Shown here in pieces: positions 51,840-61,007 of a stretch of 61,007 nucleotides of DNA (position 1 is the first letter of the stretch; each line of letters starts with the position of its first letter). This DNA is from an uncultured Methanobrevibacter sp. (lineage in GTDB: Archaea > Methanobacteriota > Methanobacteria > Methanobacteriales > Methanobacteriaceae), in NCBI GenBank assembly GCA_902764015.1, contig CACWUH010000005.1, positions 1 to 61,007 on the forward strand, given 5' to 3'. A program made the translations under genes and the position numbers. The notes below the pieces were generated by a model. That model searched no databases and was not told the origin of the DNA. It saw nothing but the letters and a program-made list of their open reading frames with translations.

Positions 51840-52247
51840 TTATTCCATATATAGCTTGAAGCCGGTTCCAACGAACTGGGCAACGTCACGGCCGGCATCA
51901 TCAGACACATTGACAATCACGATTGATGATGTGCGTCCGCTTTTGCGGCATGTGGCCTCGGCAATGAGCTTTTCTCCTTTTGGAGCGGAGAGATAATTGA
52001 TGCTTACCTGTTGGGCAACGGTCAGCTGATGTATCTGATTTGACAGGACGGCAAAAGCAAAATCAGCCAATGTGAATATCACACCGCCCATGACCCCTCC
52101 ATAAGCGTTCCTATGGTCATCGGTTATTTTAAGACTGCAGACCGCCTTGTCCTCTGTCAACTCATCCAATGTTATTCCTGCATTTACTGCAAACTTATCC
52201 TTATAAAAGAATTCCCTTGCACTTTCTACTGTATCATAATTAACCAT
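51840..52247 (-). CDS. Hotdog-fold thioesterase (PaaI family)
   Basis: 135 residues. The GGVMGGVIFTLADFAFA helix (near 51-67) is the family's central hotdog helix with the catalytic Asp position, and AEATCRKSGRTSSIVIVNVSD is the last strand pair. Its substrate should be an acyl-CoA; methanogens may use it in CoA recycling or aromatic acid handling. Convergent with the TPR gene, 23 bp apart. Confidence 0.9.
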   Translation of the reverse strand: MVNYDTVESAREFFYKDKFAVNAGITLDELTEDKAVCSLKITDDHRNAYGGVMGGVIFTLADFAFAVLSNQIHQLTVAQQVSINYLSAPKGEKLIAEATCRKSGRTSSIVIVNVSDDAGRDVAQFVGTGFKLYME

Positions 52248-52300
52248 AATTACACCAAATTACTATTTATCAATCATCATTATTAATTCTTCTTACAAAA

Positions 52301-52921
52301 CTAAATCAACACCTTAAATGACTCCCAAAAGAGATAGATTGCCCCGATTATTATCAGAACAGCGAATATTTTGGGAATGTATTTTGTCCTTGATATCAGC
52401 CTCTCCAAATCTATCCTTGAAATCAGAAGGCTCAAGACAAAAAGAGTCACTCCGAAGCCCAGGCAATACAGGAATATATTGAAAACCGCATACCATCCGC
52501 TGTTGGAACTTACCAATAATGTTATGAGAGAAATAAGATATGCGCTGTAGCATGGGGCCCAGGAAACTGACGTTATGAATCCCAAGACAAATGATCCGAT
52601 GATTCCATCCGTCCTTTTGGGCAGCTTCATGCTGAAGTTGAACGAATAGTCAACAAGCATCGAGATTCCGATTGCAAGAAGAACGACTGCCGAGAGAATC
52701 CGGATATAGAACATGTACTGATAAACTAAAGACGTGAAAAATCCTGTGAGAAATATTATGACCACAAAGATGCTAAGAAGACCCAAAGTGAACGACACTA
52801 TTTCACTTTTCGATTTCGTCTTCAGGCTGAAAGCCACAAATATCGGTATCACAGGCAGGATGCAGGGAGACAATATCGAAATTACTCCCGTAAAGAAGGA
52901 AATCAATGGAAATATTTCCAT
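52301..52921 (-). CDS. CcdA-like membrane thiol-disulphide transporter
   Basis: 206 residues, six transmembrane helices. The redox cysteines are present in the usual places: Cys in LSPCILPVIPIF (first helix) and in SWAPCYSAYL (fourth helix). CcdA moves reducing equivalents from cytoplasmic thioredoxin to the outside of the membrane. Its start is directly adjacent to the end of the thioredoxin-fold gene, which should be its extracytoplasmic partner. Confidence 0.88.
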   Translation of the reverse strand: MEIFPLISFFTGVISILSPCILPVIPIFVAFSLKTKSKSEIVSFTLGLLSIFVVIIFLTGFFTSLVYQYMFYIRILSAVVLLAIGISMLVDYSFNFSMKLPKRTDGIIGSFVLGFITSVSWAPCYSAYLISLITLLVSSNSGWYAVFNIFLYCLGFGVTLFVLSLLISRIDLERLISRTKYIPKIFAVLIIIGAIYLFWESFKVLI

Positions 52922-53344
52922 CTAAATCTCCTTAAGTTCCTTTATGAATTCATCGCTTCCCACAAACCCGTCGATTCCGTCGATTAGCTTGCCGTTGGAA
53001 TCGACAAACTTGATTATTGGAGTTCCGACAACATCGTATTTGGCGGCAAAGTCGGGATTCTTATTGACGTCCACCATCAATACGATGTAATTTCCGTTAA
53101 GCTCCTTTTGGACATCGGCATTGCTTAAGACTTGTTCCTTCAACATGTCACAATAGACGCAGCTTTCCTGATCAAAGATTATGACCACAGGCTTGCTTTC
53201 GCTTTGTGATGCATTGAATGCAGCATCAATATCCGTCGTCATGTTAAGACCCGGAACAGTGCTGTCTTCAAAATCAGCACTGTACACCGCAGACACTGCT
53301 GCAAGAAGCATGACTGCCATCAAGATTAAAACATATTTTTTCAT
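52922..53344 (-). CDS. Secreted thioredoxin-fold protein
   Basis: 140 residues from the ATG at 53344. Residues 1-22 form a signal peptide (KKYVLILMAVMLLAAVSA), followed by a thioredoxin domain with the active-site CVYCD and the conserved cis-Pro region in VVGTPIIKFVD. It would reduce disulphides outside the cytoplasm with electrons supplied through the downstream CcdA. The alternative upstream start at 53365 is disfavoured because the signal peptide begins cleanly at 53344. Confidence 0.88.
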   Translation of the reverse strand: MKKYVLILMAVMLLAAVSAVYSADFEDSTVPGLNMTTDIDAAFNASQSESKPVVIIFDQESCVYCDMLKEQVLSNADVQKELNGNYIVLMVDVNKNPDFAAKYDVVGTPIIKFVDSNGKLIDGIDGFVGSDEFIKELKEI

Positions 53345-53365
53345 GTGAAATAATCTAAAAATCAT

Positions 53366-53690
53366 TAGTTATAAAGTTGTTTATTCAATTTTTTCAAAAC
53401 ATTCTTTCGGATTTGGAGAAATATCAAATATATGTCTGCAGACAACACATCCATATAGAACCCACTTTGAAATCAAATCAAACAAGTTCAATTCTTCAAA
53501 TTTAAATTCATTGAGAGTATTATCATATATAACTAATTATTTTTTTGTTTTTTTACAAAATAATAATGCAAGTAAGCATTTACATTCGAAAAGCTTTAAA
53601 TATAGCCATTTTCATACAATTAATTGTACTTTGAAGAGACTCATCAAATCAACCCATCTCTCACAGTCCAAAAGAAATAATGGTGATAAC
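53366..53690. other. Divergent intergenic region
   Basis: 325 bp between the thioredoxin gene and the small secreted-protein gene. AT-rich with TATA-like elements on both sides (for example TCATATATAAC near 53522). No gene supported; open frames here lack coding character. Confidence 0.45.
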
Positions 53691-54176
53691 ATGGATATTA
53701 AAAAAATACTTTTCGCATTGACCGTCGCAACACTTTTAGTGGGAAGCGCCTGTGCAGCAAGCGTGAACGACTTTAAAGTAGACGACACCTACAAAAGTGT
53801 ATACAGCGGCGAATATTACTCAGTATACGCAAACGACAACCAAGACTCTGGAATCTTAATCTTCAAAAACGTTAATGACGATGCATAAGATGACATGGAA
53901 AACGATGACATATTGGACAATGTAATCCATCATGACAGTAGGGAATACATTACCGCAGACGATGACCTGAAACTTGACATAAACTCAGACAATACCGCAA
54001 ACTTCACAGACTATGATTACGCAACCCACGGAATTTCAGAAGTAATCGAATCCGGTGGAGAACAATACATTGTGAGTGTCTGGGCAAAAGATTCAAGCAA
54101 CGTAGACAATGCCAAACTACTTTCAACATTGAATGATTTCAACAAAAACAACGACGTCAAAGCAGTGGCATTCTAA
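53691..54176 (+). pseudogene. Small secreted protein, interrupted by one in-frame TAA
   Basis: From the ATG at 53691 (GGTGATAAC upstream), a signal peptide (KKILFALTVATLLVGSACA) and the start of a small exported protein are read to GCA TAA at 53883-53888. The same frame then continues from 53889 (DDMENDDILDNV and on) to a proper stop at 54174-54176. Joined, the product is about 161 residues, acidic and Asp/Asn-rich, ending NDVKAVAF. The interruption is a single nonsense codon and no frameshift, probably a recent mutation. Exported small proteins of this type form families in Methanobrevibacter; function unknown. Confidence 0.75.
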
Positions 54177-54249
54177 ATTTAAACACTTCATTATTGAATG
54201 GGAGTGAACGCTCCCATCAACATTCCCCCATATCTTTTTTTTAATCTGA

Positions 54250-55635
54250 TTATTCTATATTGAACTCATCCTTTGATTTTATTCCAACCAGAGAGGCAAA
54301 TATCGCAATTATGCAGATGACCGTGCAGATTATGCAGACAATCTGAGAGCTTTGGACAATCATCCCGGCATACTCGGAAGACAGCTTCAGGCTACCCATA
54401 ATCCAGGCAAACACAAGGGTGAGCAGACCCAGGCTCATTGTCTGGCCGATTGTCCTCATGGCAGACTGGGCCGCCGATGCGTTCGGAGTCTCCTTTGGAG
54501 GAACGGAACTCATTATGGCATTAGTGTTAGGTGTTGTGAACAGCCCCATGCCTATGCCCTGCAGAACCATTGCCAGAACTATAAGGTAAATCGGAGTGTT
54601 TGCATCCAAGAATATCAAAATCAGAAGCGCCACGGTTGCAATGGACATTCCGATGGCCGCCAGTTTTTGAGGATGTATCCTGTCTGAGAGCTTTCCCGAA
54701 TTTGGTGCCATAAACGCCATGATGATTGGAGTGACTATTAGGATTAGCCCAGACATCTGGGCGTTCCATCCCCTGACATACTGGAAATGGTAGTTGAGGA
54801 TTGTTGTGAGTGCCGCCACCGCAAGATAGCTGCACAGTGCAGCAACATTTGATGACGTGAACTTCATGTTCCGGAACAGGTTCATGTTGAATGCAGGGGT
54901 TTGAGCCTTGGTTTCATAATATCCAAAGACAAGGAGAAGGATAAATCCTACAAGCACGCAAACTTGACCGATTGTGTTCATCAGGCTTGTGAATCCGTAT
55001 ATGAACAATAATATTCCTATCCCATATATGAGATAACCCAAGGCGTCAATCCTGTCATTTTCATAGGTCTTCCAATCACCAGGGATTTTCCAGACCATGA
55101 GCGCAAGGCAAATTGCAAAAAACGGAATCGTGAAGTAGAACATTGACCTCCAGCCAAAGTTATAGACCAGAAACCCGCAGATTACAGGAGACAAGGATCC
55201 TGCCAGGTAAACGCCTGTAACGGTAAATCCCAAAGCCTTACCCCTGTTTTGGGGTTTGATGGCCTGCACGACCATGGCCATGGCAGCAACATTGGAAAAT
55301 GCTCCGCCTATGCCCTGAATGACCCTGAAAAACAGAAACGATTCTGTGGAAAACGAGAGGCATGCCCCAATGGATGCGAATACGAAAACCAGAACTCCCG
55401 CTATGAGAGCCTTTTTGACGCCGAACTTTCCTGAAATCTGTCCTGCGGGAAGCGTGAATACCGCCACAACCAGCAGAGCTATTGTTATTATCCAGTTCTG
55501 GACAATGTTGTTCATTGCAAACTCGCCTGCAATGGATGGCACGCCGATGACTATGCCCGCAGACAAAAAGACCGCAAAGAAGGATGTGAGAAACGATACG
55601 ATCACTACCGAAGTTTCTGTGTCAAATTTCATCAT
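54250..55635 (-). CDS. MFS exporter, DHA2 (14-helix) type
   Basis: 461 residues with about 14 hydrophobic helices. The motif AGQISGKFGVKKALIAG (motif A) follows helix 2, RVIQGIGGAFSNVAA lies in helix 4 and LAGSLSPVICGFLVYNFGWRSMF (quoted in part) is the motif-C region of proton-driven drug exporters. Probably a multidrug or small-molecule exporter. It follows the 192-residue hypothetical gene by 21 bp on the same strand. Confidence 0.9.
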   Translation of the reverse strand: MMKFDTETSVVIVSFLTSFFAVFLSAGIVIGVPSIAGEFAMNNIVQNWIITIALLVVAVFTLPAGQISGKFGVKKALIAGVLVFVFASIGACLSFSTESFLFFRVIQGIGGAFSNVAAMAMVVQAIKPQNRGKALGFTVTGVYLAGSLSPVICGFLVYNFGWRSMFYFTIPFFAICLALMVWKIPGDWKTYENDRIDALGYLIYGIGILLFIYGFTSLMNTIGQVCVLVGFILLLVFGYYETKAQTPAFNMNLFRNMKFTSSNVAALCSYLAVAALTTILNYHFQYVRGWNAQMSGLILIVTPIIMAFMAPNSGKLSDRIHPQKLAAIGMSIATVALLILIFLDANTPIYLIVLAMVLQGIGMGLFTTPNTNAIMSSVPPKETPNASAAQSAMRTIGQTMSLGLLTLVFAWIMGSLKLSSEYAGMIVQSSQIVCIICTVICIIAIFASLVGIKSKDEFNIE

Positions 55636-55656
55636 GTCCTCTCCAAATAATCTTCA

Positions 55657-56235
55657 TTAATTAGCTGATTCTCCATAACCGTTTTCATCGAAATGCGTTT
55701 TGACCTTACAATAGAATTCATCAGCAGTAAAATCAAAATTGGTATTGAATGACTTGTAGGCCAAATTGCAATCCGTCTTGAGATTGAACCTATAATCAGG
55801 GCGCGTTTTAAAGAATTTCTCAAAGCAGATTTTAGGATTTTCCGGAAATGGAACCTCCTCAAAGGAAATCTTTTCAATTGACATTTTCATGGCGCATGAA
55901 AGAACAGTCAGCTGGATGGCAGATGCATAGGCATCATAATACTGGCCATAATCCAGATTGACGTTGAAGTATATCATGAAATTGACCATAACATGGGAAA
56001 CCCAAATAAGAGAATTGGGCTCAAATTTCTCCAGCTGCAAATCGGTGAACGTGAAAATAATATCATCCAAATCCTTGCCGTCGTTCTCCTGGCAAAAAGC
56101 TACGAATCCCTTAAAAGAGTAGTTTGTGAGATATTTGAGGTAGGCCTCCTTGATTTCGTCATCACAGGAGTATTTTGAAATCCTTTTTAAATCTTTTTTC
56201 CTTAAAGCTTTGGGATAAGGGAACATCATAATCAA
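55657..56235 (-). CDS. Hypothetical protein, upstream of the MFS exporter
   Basis: 192 residues, soluble, rich in aromatic residues and Asp/Lys, without signal or membrane segment. It opens MIMMFPYPKALRKKDLKRIS and includes LIWVSHVMVNFMIYFNVNLD. I cannot assign a family; the regular helical pattern and position just before an exporter suggest a co-transcribed accessory protein, but not its function. Codon composition matches neighbouring genes. Confidence 0.65.
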   Translation of the reverse strand: MIMMFPYPKALRKKDLKRISKYSCDDEIKEAYLKYLTNYSFKGFVAFCQENDGKDLDDIIFTFTDLQLEKFEPNSLIWVSHVMVNFMIYFNVNLDYGQYYDAYASAIQLTVLSCAMKMSIEKISFEEVPFPENPKICFEKFFKTRPDYRFNLKTDCNLAYKSFNTNFDFTADEFYCKVKTHFDENGYGESAN

Positions 56236-56556
56236 TTAATATATTGAATTTTATTTGATTAATAATTTCCTACATAACCGGTTCATTATCAATTCAAACG
56301 AAATATATATTATATTTGCATCAATCTAAAACCGAATTAAATCTTTCATAAAGGACAAATCTATTCATGTATTCCTCTTTCTCATCTTTGAAGAATTCCT
56401 GATGCATTTACCGCAGAATACAAAGTATTTTCCACTAAAACTTAAAAAAATGTATAAACTTCTTTTAAATGTTAAACTCACAAAAATATTTAATTAAAAA
56501 ATAAATAAAAAAAGAAGAGTTAAATACTCTTGAAAAAGAAAATAATCCAAGGAAAT
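56236..56556. other. Intergenic region with a possible decayed gene
   Basis: About 320 bp. On the minus strand near 56403-56440 a CGKC knuckle is read, and in another frame from about 56402 to a stop at 56321 the text continues QEFFKDEKEEYMNRFVLYER, as if one small gene had been split by a frameshift. No start codon is convincing. Confidence 0.3.
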
Positions 56557-58333
<1,777 letters not shown>

Positions 58334-58570
58334 ATGATTACGAAAAGCCAATATGAAAGCCTCAAGGAAAACTACCTGACAAAAAACAGGAGCATGCACT
58401 CGCTATATGTTGAGCTTAACAAGGAATGCAATGTTCCAAAACAGGTATTTTTCAAACTTATCAACCAGATCCGCCAGGAAGAAGGACTAAGCGAATACTA
58501 TACAAAAAGAAAAAAAAGAAAAAGTGATGTCATAACACATTGGGACAAATCCCCAAAATGCTATAACTAG
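58334..58570 (+). CDS. Small hypothetical basic protein
   Basis: 78 residues, strongly basic near the end (KRKKRKSDV), all helical in pattern, possibly nucleic-acid-binding. It opens [21 protein letters not shown] homeodomain-like helix-turn-helix ([20 protein letters not shown]) may be present. Not recognised by name. It overlaps the end of the convergent release-factor gene by 4 bp. Confidence 0.6.
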   Translation: MITKSQYESLKENYLTKNRSMHSLYVELNKECNVPKQVFFKLINQIRQEEGLSEYYTKRKKRKSDVITHWDKSPKCYN

Positions 58571-59811
58571 CGTTCGACGTAATATCTGAGTATGGCCCCG
58601 ATTCCGCCGAATGCACGGAACAGCTGCATACCCTCTTCGGTTTCGGTGGAAATGAACTCCACATCAGTGTTCATCTCTTCAGCCTTTTCCACAAATTCCT
58701 CAGCCAAATCCATTGATGACTCTTCTTTTAGAATTTCATTGCAGTTAGGGCACCTTTCCTGCAGGCTGTCGGCTTCGGACTGTGTCTTGACAGTTATGTC
58801 CTTTTGAGTTCCGCAGCTTGGACAGGCAAAAGTCTTGCGCATGCTTGCCAGATCTTCAGACAAGAGCAGCACGTCAACGGCACCTATCGTCAGGTTGGTT
58901 CTGACCTCATCCTCACCGTATGAGTAAAGCCCCTTGTCCTTTCTCAGCTCCTGGATGAATCTCTGGACGAGCTTCTTTTCCTGCATCACATCAAGGTTTG
59001 CCAAATCATCGGCTGATTTTGCGATTACTTCACGGATGCCCTCTTCGCCAGTGTAGGAAGTGTCGACTATGGTCATGACCTTGTCCTTGAGCTCATACTG
59101 GAGGTAATCCCCTTCATAGAAATCCTTTTTGGTAAATCCTGGCCCTCCAATGATGATTCCCTTCAGGTCATCCTTCAAAGGCAAAAACGCCTCGTTCATA
59201 TGGTCGCCTATACGCTTTAAAAACTGGTGGGCGAGATCCTCGATTACACGGTCAAACCTTCTCTGTGACTGACCACCGGCCTTGTGCTTGCCTGGAACTC
59301 CGCTTGTCAGATGTCCTAAGACAGTTTCCTTTTTACCTTTTAAAGTAGCGTATGTTGCCTCGTTTCTGTCGATTACCGCAACGCCATAGACATCATGCTC
59401 CTCGATCATGTACTCCAAAGGCTCGAGGAAAAACTCGTTGTTGCACTTGTACCAGTAGGTCTGAACCGGTTCCGGAGGCTCAATAATATATTTTTCCATC
59501 TTTTCTGTGCCCGGACCGCCTTTTGGAATCATTCCCACAAAGAGAACCAGTCCGCTTTCCGGCGGCTGCTTGTATAATTTAATGCTCTCTAAAATAACCG
59601 CAATTGCAGACTGCACATTTTTCCTTGTCTGCTTGCTCTTGATGTTGGCACTCTGGCCCATCTCATCCCTCATGTGCTTTCCCACATCACTCAACTGTTT
59701 GGTTGGTGGGATATAAACGGAAACAAGCTCTGTACCTCTGCCTCTCTTGTTTGCCAATTCCTTTAATGTCTTTTTAAACTCATATAATTCTTTTGATGAT
59801 ACGCTTGACAT
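58567..59811 (-). CDS. prf1: Peptide chain release factor aRF-1
   Basis: 414 residues, full length for the archaeal/eukaryotic class-1 factor that recognises all three stop codons. Stop-codon recognition motifs NIKS (in [10 protein letters not shown]) and YxCxxxF (YKCNNEFF) lie in domain 1; the GGQ motif is in [15 protein letters not shown] (domain 2, peptide hydrolysis). A C-terminal zinc ribbon with CPSC and CPNC pairs completes domain 3. Transcribed alone from a TATA-like region near 59840. Confidence 0.97.
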   Translation of the reverse strand: MSSVSSKELYEFKKTLKELANKRGRGTELVSVYIPPTKQLSDVGKHMRDEMGQSANIKSKQTRKNVQSAIAVILESIKLYKQPPESGLVLFVGMIPKGGPGTEKMEKYIIEPPEPVQTYWYKCNNEFFLEPLEYMIEEHDVYGVAVIDRNEATYATLKGKKETVLGHLTSGVPGKHKAGGQSQRRFDRVIEDLAHQFLKRIGDHMNEAFLPLKDDLKGIIIGGPGFTKKDFYEGDYLQYELKDKVMTIVDTSYTGEEGIREVIAKSADDLANLDVMQEKKLVQRFIQELRKDKGLYSYGEDEVRTNLTIGAVDVLLLSEDLASMRKTFACPSCGTQKDITVKTQSEADSLQERCPNCNEILKEESSMDLAEEFVEKAEEMNTDVEFISTETEEGMQLFRAFGGIGAILRYYVER

Positions 59812-59919
59812 GTTATCCCTATAATAATTAAATTAATATAATAGTAATAATTATATTGTTAGAACTATAAATAATTAATGAAAAAACCATGAAAAAATCG
59901 ATAATTTGATGTGACTTCA

Positions 59920-60897
59920 ATGAAATGGAAAATTGGAAATGTGGAAATCGACAATCAGGTGGTCCTGGCGCCGATGGCAGGAATATGCGATTCGGCATTC
60001 AGAAGAATCATAAAGTCCATGGGCTGCGGGCTGATTGAAACCGAAATGGTGTCCGACAAGGCCATAATGTATGAAAACAGAAGGACACAGGAGATGCTCT
60101 ACATGACCGATGCGGAAAGGCCCATTTCCCAGCAGATATTCGGTGCGGAGGTCGAATCCTTCAGGATAGCCGCCAAATACATCTGCGAAAACATGAAGCC
60201 GGACATCATTGACATCAATGTGGGATGCCCTGTTCCCAAGGTTGCTGTCAGGTCACAGGCGGGAAGCGCACTTCTTAAAAATCCCCCAAAGATTGGCGAA
60301 ATCATTGAGGCAGTTGTCGAAAGCGTCAATGTTCCAGTGACCGCTAAAATCAGAAGCGGGTGGGACAACACCTGCATAAATGCCCTGGAGGTTGCAGGAA
60401 TTATTGAGGATGCGGGGGCATCGGCAATTACCGTCCATCCCCGCACACGGGCACAGAGATACGGCGAAAGCGCTGACTGGTCAATAATCAGAGACGTTAA
60501 AGATACCCTTAAAATACCTGTCATTGGAAACGGAGACATCCGCTCATGCTATGACGCGCGTGAAATGATTGATGAAACGAATTGTGACGCCGTGATGATT
60601 GGCAGAGGCGTCCTTGGAAATCCGTGGCTCATAAGGCAGTGCGTCGACTATCTCGATGAGGGAATCGAACCCGAAAAGGTGACATTGGATGAAAAAATCG
60701 AGATGATTAAAACCCATGCGGAACTGCTCAGCCAAATCAAACCCGAAACGGTTGCGATGCACAAGATGAGGACACACACCGCATATTATCTCAAGGGAGG
60801 ATGGAAAAGTTCCGAAATCAAGCCAAAGATATTCAAGATGAACACGAAAGAGGAACTGTTCAATTTGCTTGAGGAATATGTTGAATTAATCAGTTAA
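59920..60897 (+). CDS. tRNA-dihydrouridine synthase (Dus family)
   Basis: 325 residues from the ATG at 59920, an FMN TIM barrel that reduces uridines in tRNA D loops. Opening VVLAPMAGICDSAFRRI, the NVGCPVPKV catalytic cysteine region, the TVHPRTRAQRYGESADW block and the phosphate-binding IGNGDIRS and MIGRGVLGNPWL motifs are all in order. The DusB branch is likely. A GTG at 59911 would add three residues; the ATG is preferred by similarity to relatives. It converges with the gene at the window's end, overlapping it by 12 bp. Confidence 0.94.
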   Translation: MKWKIGNVEIDNQVVLAPMAGICDSAFRRIIKSMGCGLIETEMVSDKAIMYENRRTQEMLYMTDAERPISQQIFGAEVESFRIAAKYICENMKPDIIDINVGCPVPKVAVRSQAGSALLKNPPKIGEIIEAVVESVNVPVTAKIRSGWDNTCINALEVAGIIEDAGASAITVHPRTRAQRYGESADWSIIRDVKDTLKIPVIGNGDIRSCYDAREMIDETNCDAVMIGRGVLGNPWLIRQCVDYLDEGIEPEKVTLDEKIEMIKTHAELLSQIKPETVAMHKMRTHTAYYLKGGWKSSEIKPKIFKMNTKEELFNLLEEYVELIS

Positions 60898-61007
60898 TTT
60901 CATCTTTCCAAACTTTTCAAACAATTCCAAGTCATTACTGGAAATCGTATTCATTTCCAGTAAATCCATTCCAGTAATTTCAGCCACCTCACGCGCCAAC
61001 GCAACAT
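60886..61007 (-). CDS. 3' end of an unidentified gene (partial)
   Basis: The minus strand is open from the window edge to a TAA at 60886, giving a 39-residue C-terminus that begins VALAREVAEITGMDLLEMNT and ends KFGKMKLTD. Composition is protein-like. The 5' part lies outside the window and no family can be named from this fragment. It overlaps the dihydrouridine synthase gene by 12 bp. Confidence 0.6.
   Translation of the reverse strand, partial: VALAREVAEITGMDLLEMNTISSNDLELFEKFGKMKLTD

Noticed and set aside
53886-53888. Recoded stop codon (pyrrolysine or selenocysteine)
   Set aside because: The codon is TAA, which is not used for either in methanogens, and no associated structure was visible.
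55632-55877. An 81-residue minus-strand frame overlapping the hypothetical gene at 55657-56235
   Set aside because: It is a shifted reading of that gene, with skewed Arg/Ile composition.

Overview
The window is AT-rich archaeal DNA from a hydrogenotrophic methanogen of the order Methanobacteriales, most likely a Methanobrevibacter-type, host-associated species. Supporting markers are a pyruvoyl-dependent arginine decarboxylase, aIF5A, the archaeal FAD synthetase RibL, archaeal class-1 release factor, an NADP phosphatase/NAD kinase fusion, a Mur-ligase-like enzyme resembling the coenzyme F430 synthetase CfbE, an MtrA-like corrinoid protein, and a long secreted beta-helix 'adhesin-like' protein. 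No rRNA, CRISPR array, prophage or insertion sequence was seen.

Layout. 1-8.5 kb: a broken zinc/cadmium P1B-ATPase with its CadC-like ArsR repressor, small membrane and redox genes, and a 1117-residue beta-helix adhesin. 8.7-16.4 kb: a MacB/FtsX-type ABC transporter (one ATPase, two paralogous large permeases) whose two permeases are separated by a 1.6-kb tRNA array. The ATPase promoter carries a perfect DtxR/IdeR-like palindrome. The tRNA array holds only Leu, Ser and Thr type genes. It reads as a six-gene module in two copies plus a partial third, with T at anticodon position 34 in one copy and C in the other. Several members are degenerate, one has an AAG anticodon and one contains an intron.

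17-24.7 kb: forward biosynthetic runs hisA-ribL-argC-flavodoxin-pyrI and tldD-AMMECR1-GTPase, separated by a reverse-strand FAD oxidoreductase with a ferredoxin-like cysteine cluster. 25-32 kb: a UbiB kinase, a PRC-barrel protein, an alpha/beta hydrolase that lacks its nucleophile serine, a symporter pseudogene with three frameshifts plus a truncated second copy, a small heat-shock protein and a sugar isomerase. 32-36.3 kb: a DUF447 protein, adenine deaminase, a TIGR00300 (archaeal ornithine cyclodeaminase-type) enzyme and the decayed N-terminus of an adenine permease fused to another membrane protein.

36.3-44.2 kb: agmatinase, aIF5A and arginine decarboxylase (arginine to agmatine to putrescine, plus the hypusine-modified factor), then NADP phosphatase/NAD kinase, CfbE, HemC, a sugar-nucleotide-type dehydrogenase and an HTH-PRTase regulator. 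44.2-48.2 kb: an accessory-looking run of HIRAN, ARPP-1, HsdM-like and HsdS-like genes. The HsdM homologue has lost the NPPF/Y methylation motif and no HsdR is present, so this is the best candidate here for an undescribed system. 48.6-61 kb: an anchor-less MtrA paralogue, a nitroreductase, TPR proteins, a thioesterase, a CcdA-thioredoxin pair, a secreted-protein gene stopped by a nonsense codon, an MFS exporter, glutamate dehydrogenase, aRF1 and a dihydrouridine synthase.

Decayed genes are conspicuous and mostly encode transporters (metal ATPase, carboxylate/amino-acid symporter, adenine permease), while housekeeping genes are intact. Some breaks lie in homopolymers, so sequencing error has to be excluded before they are called biological.
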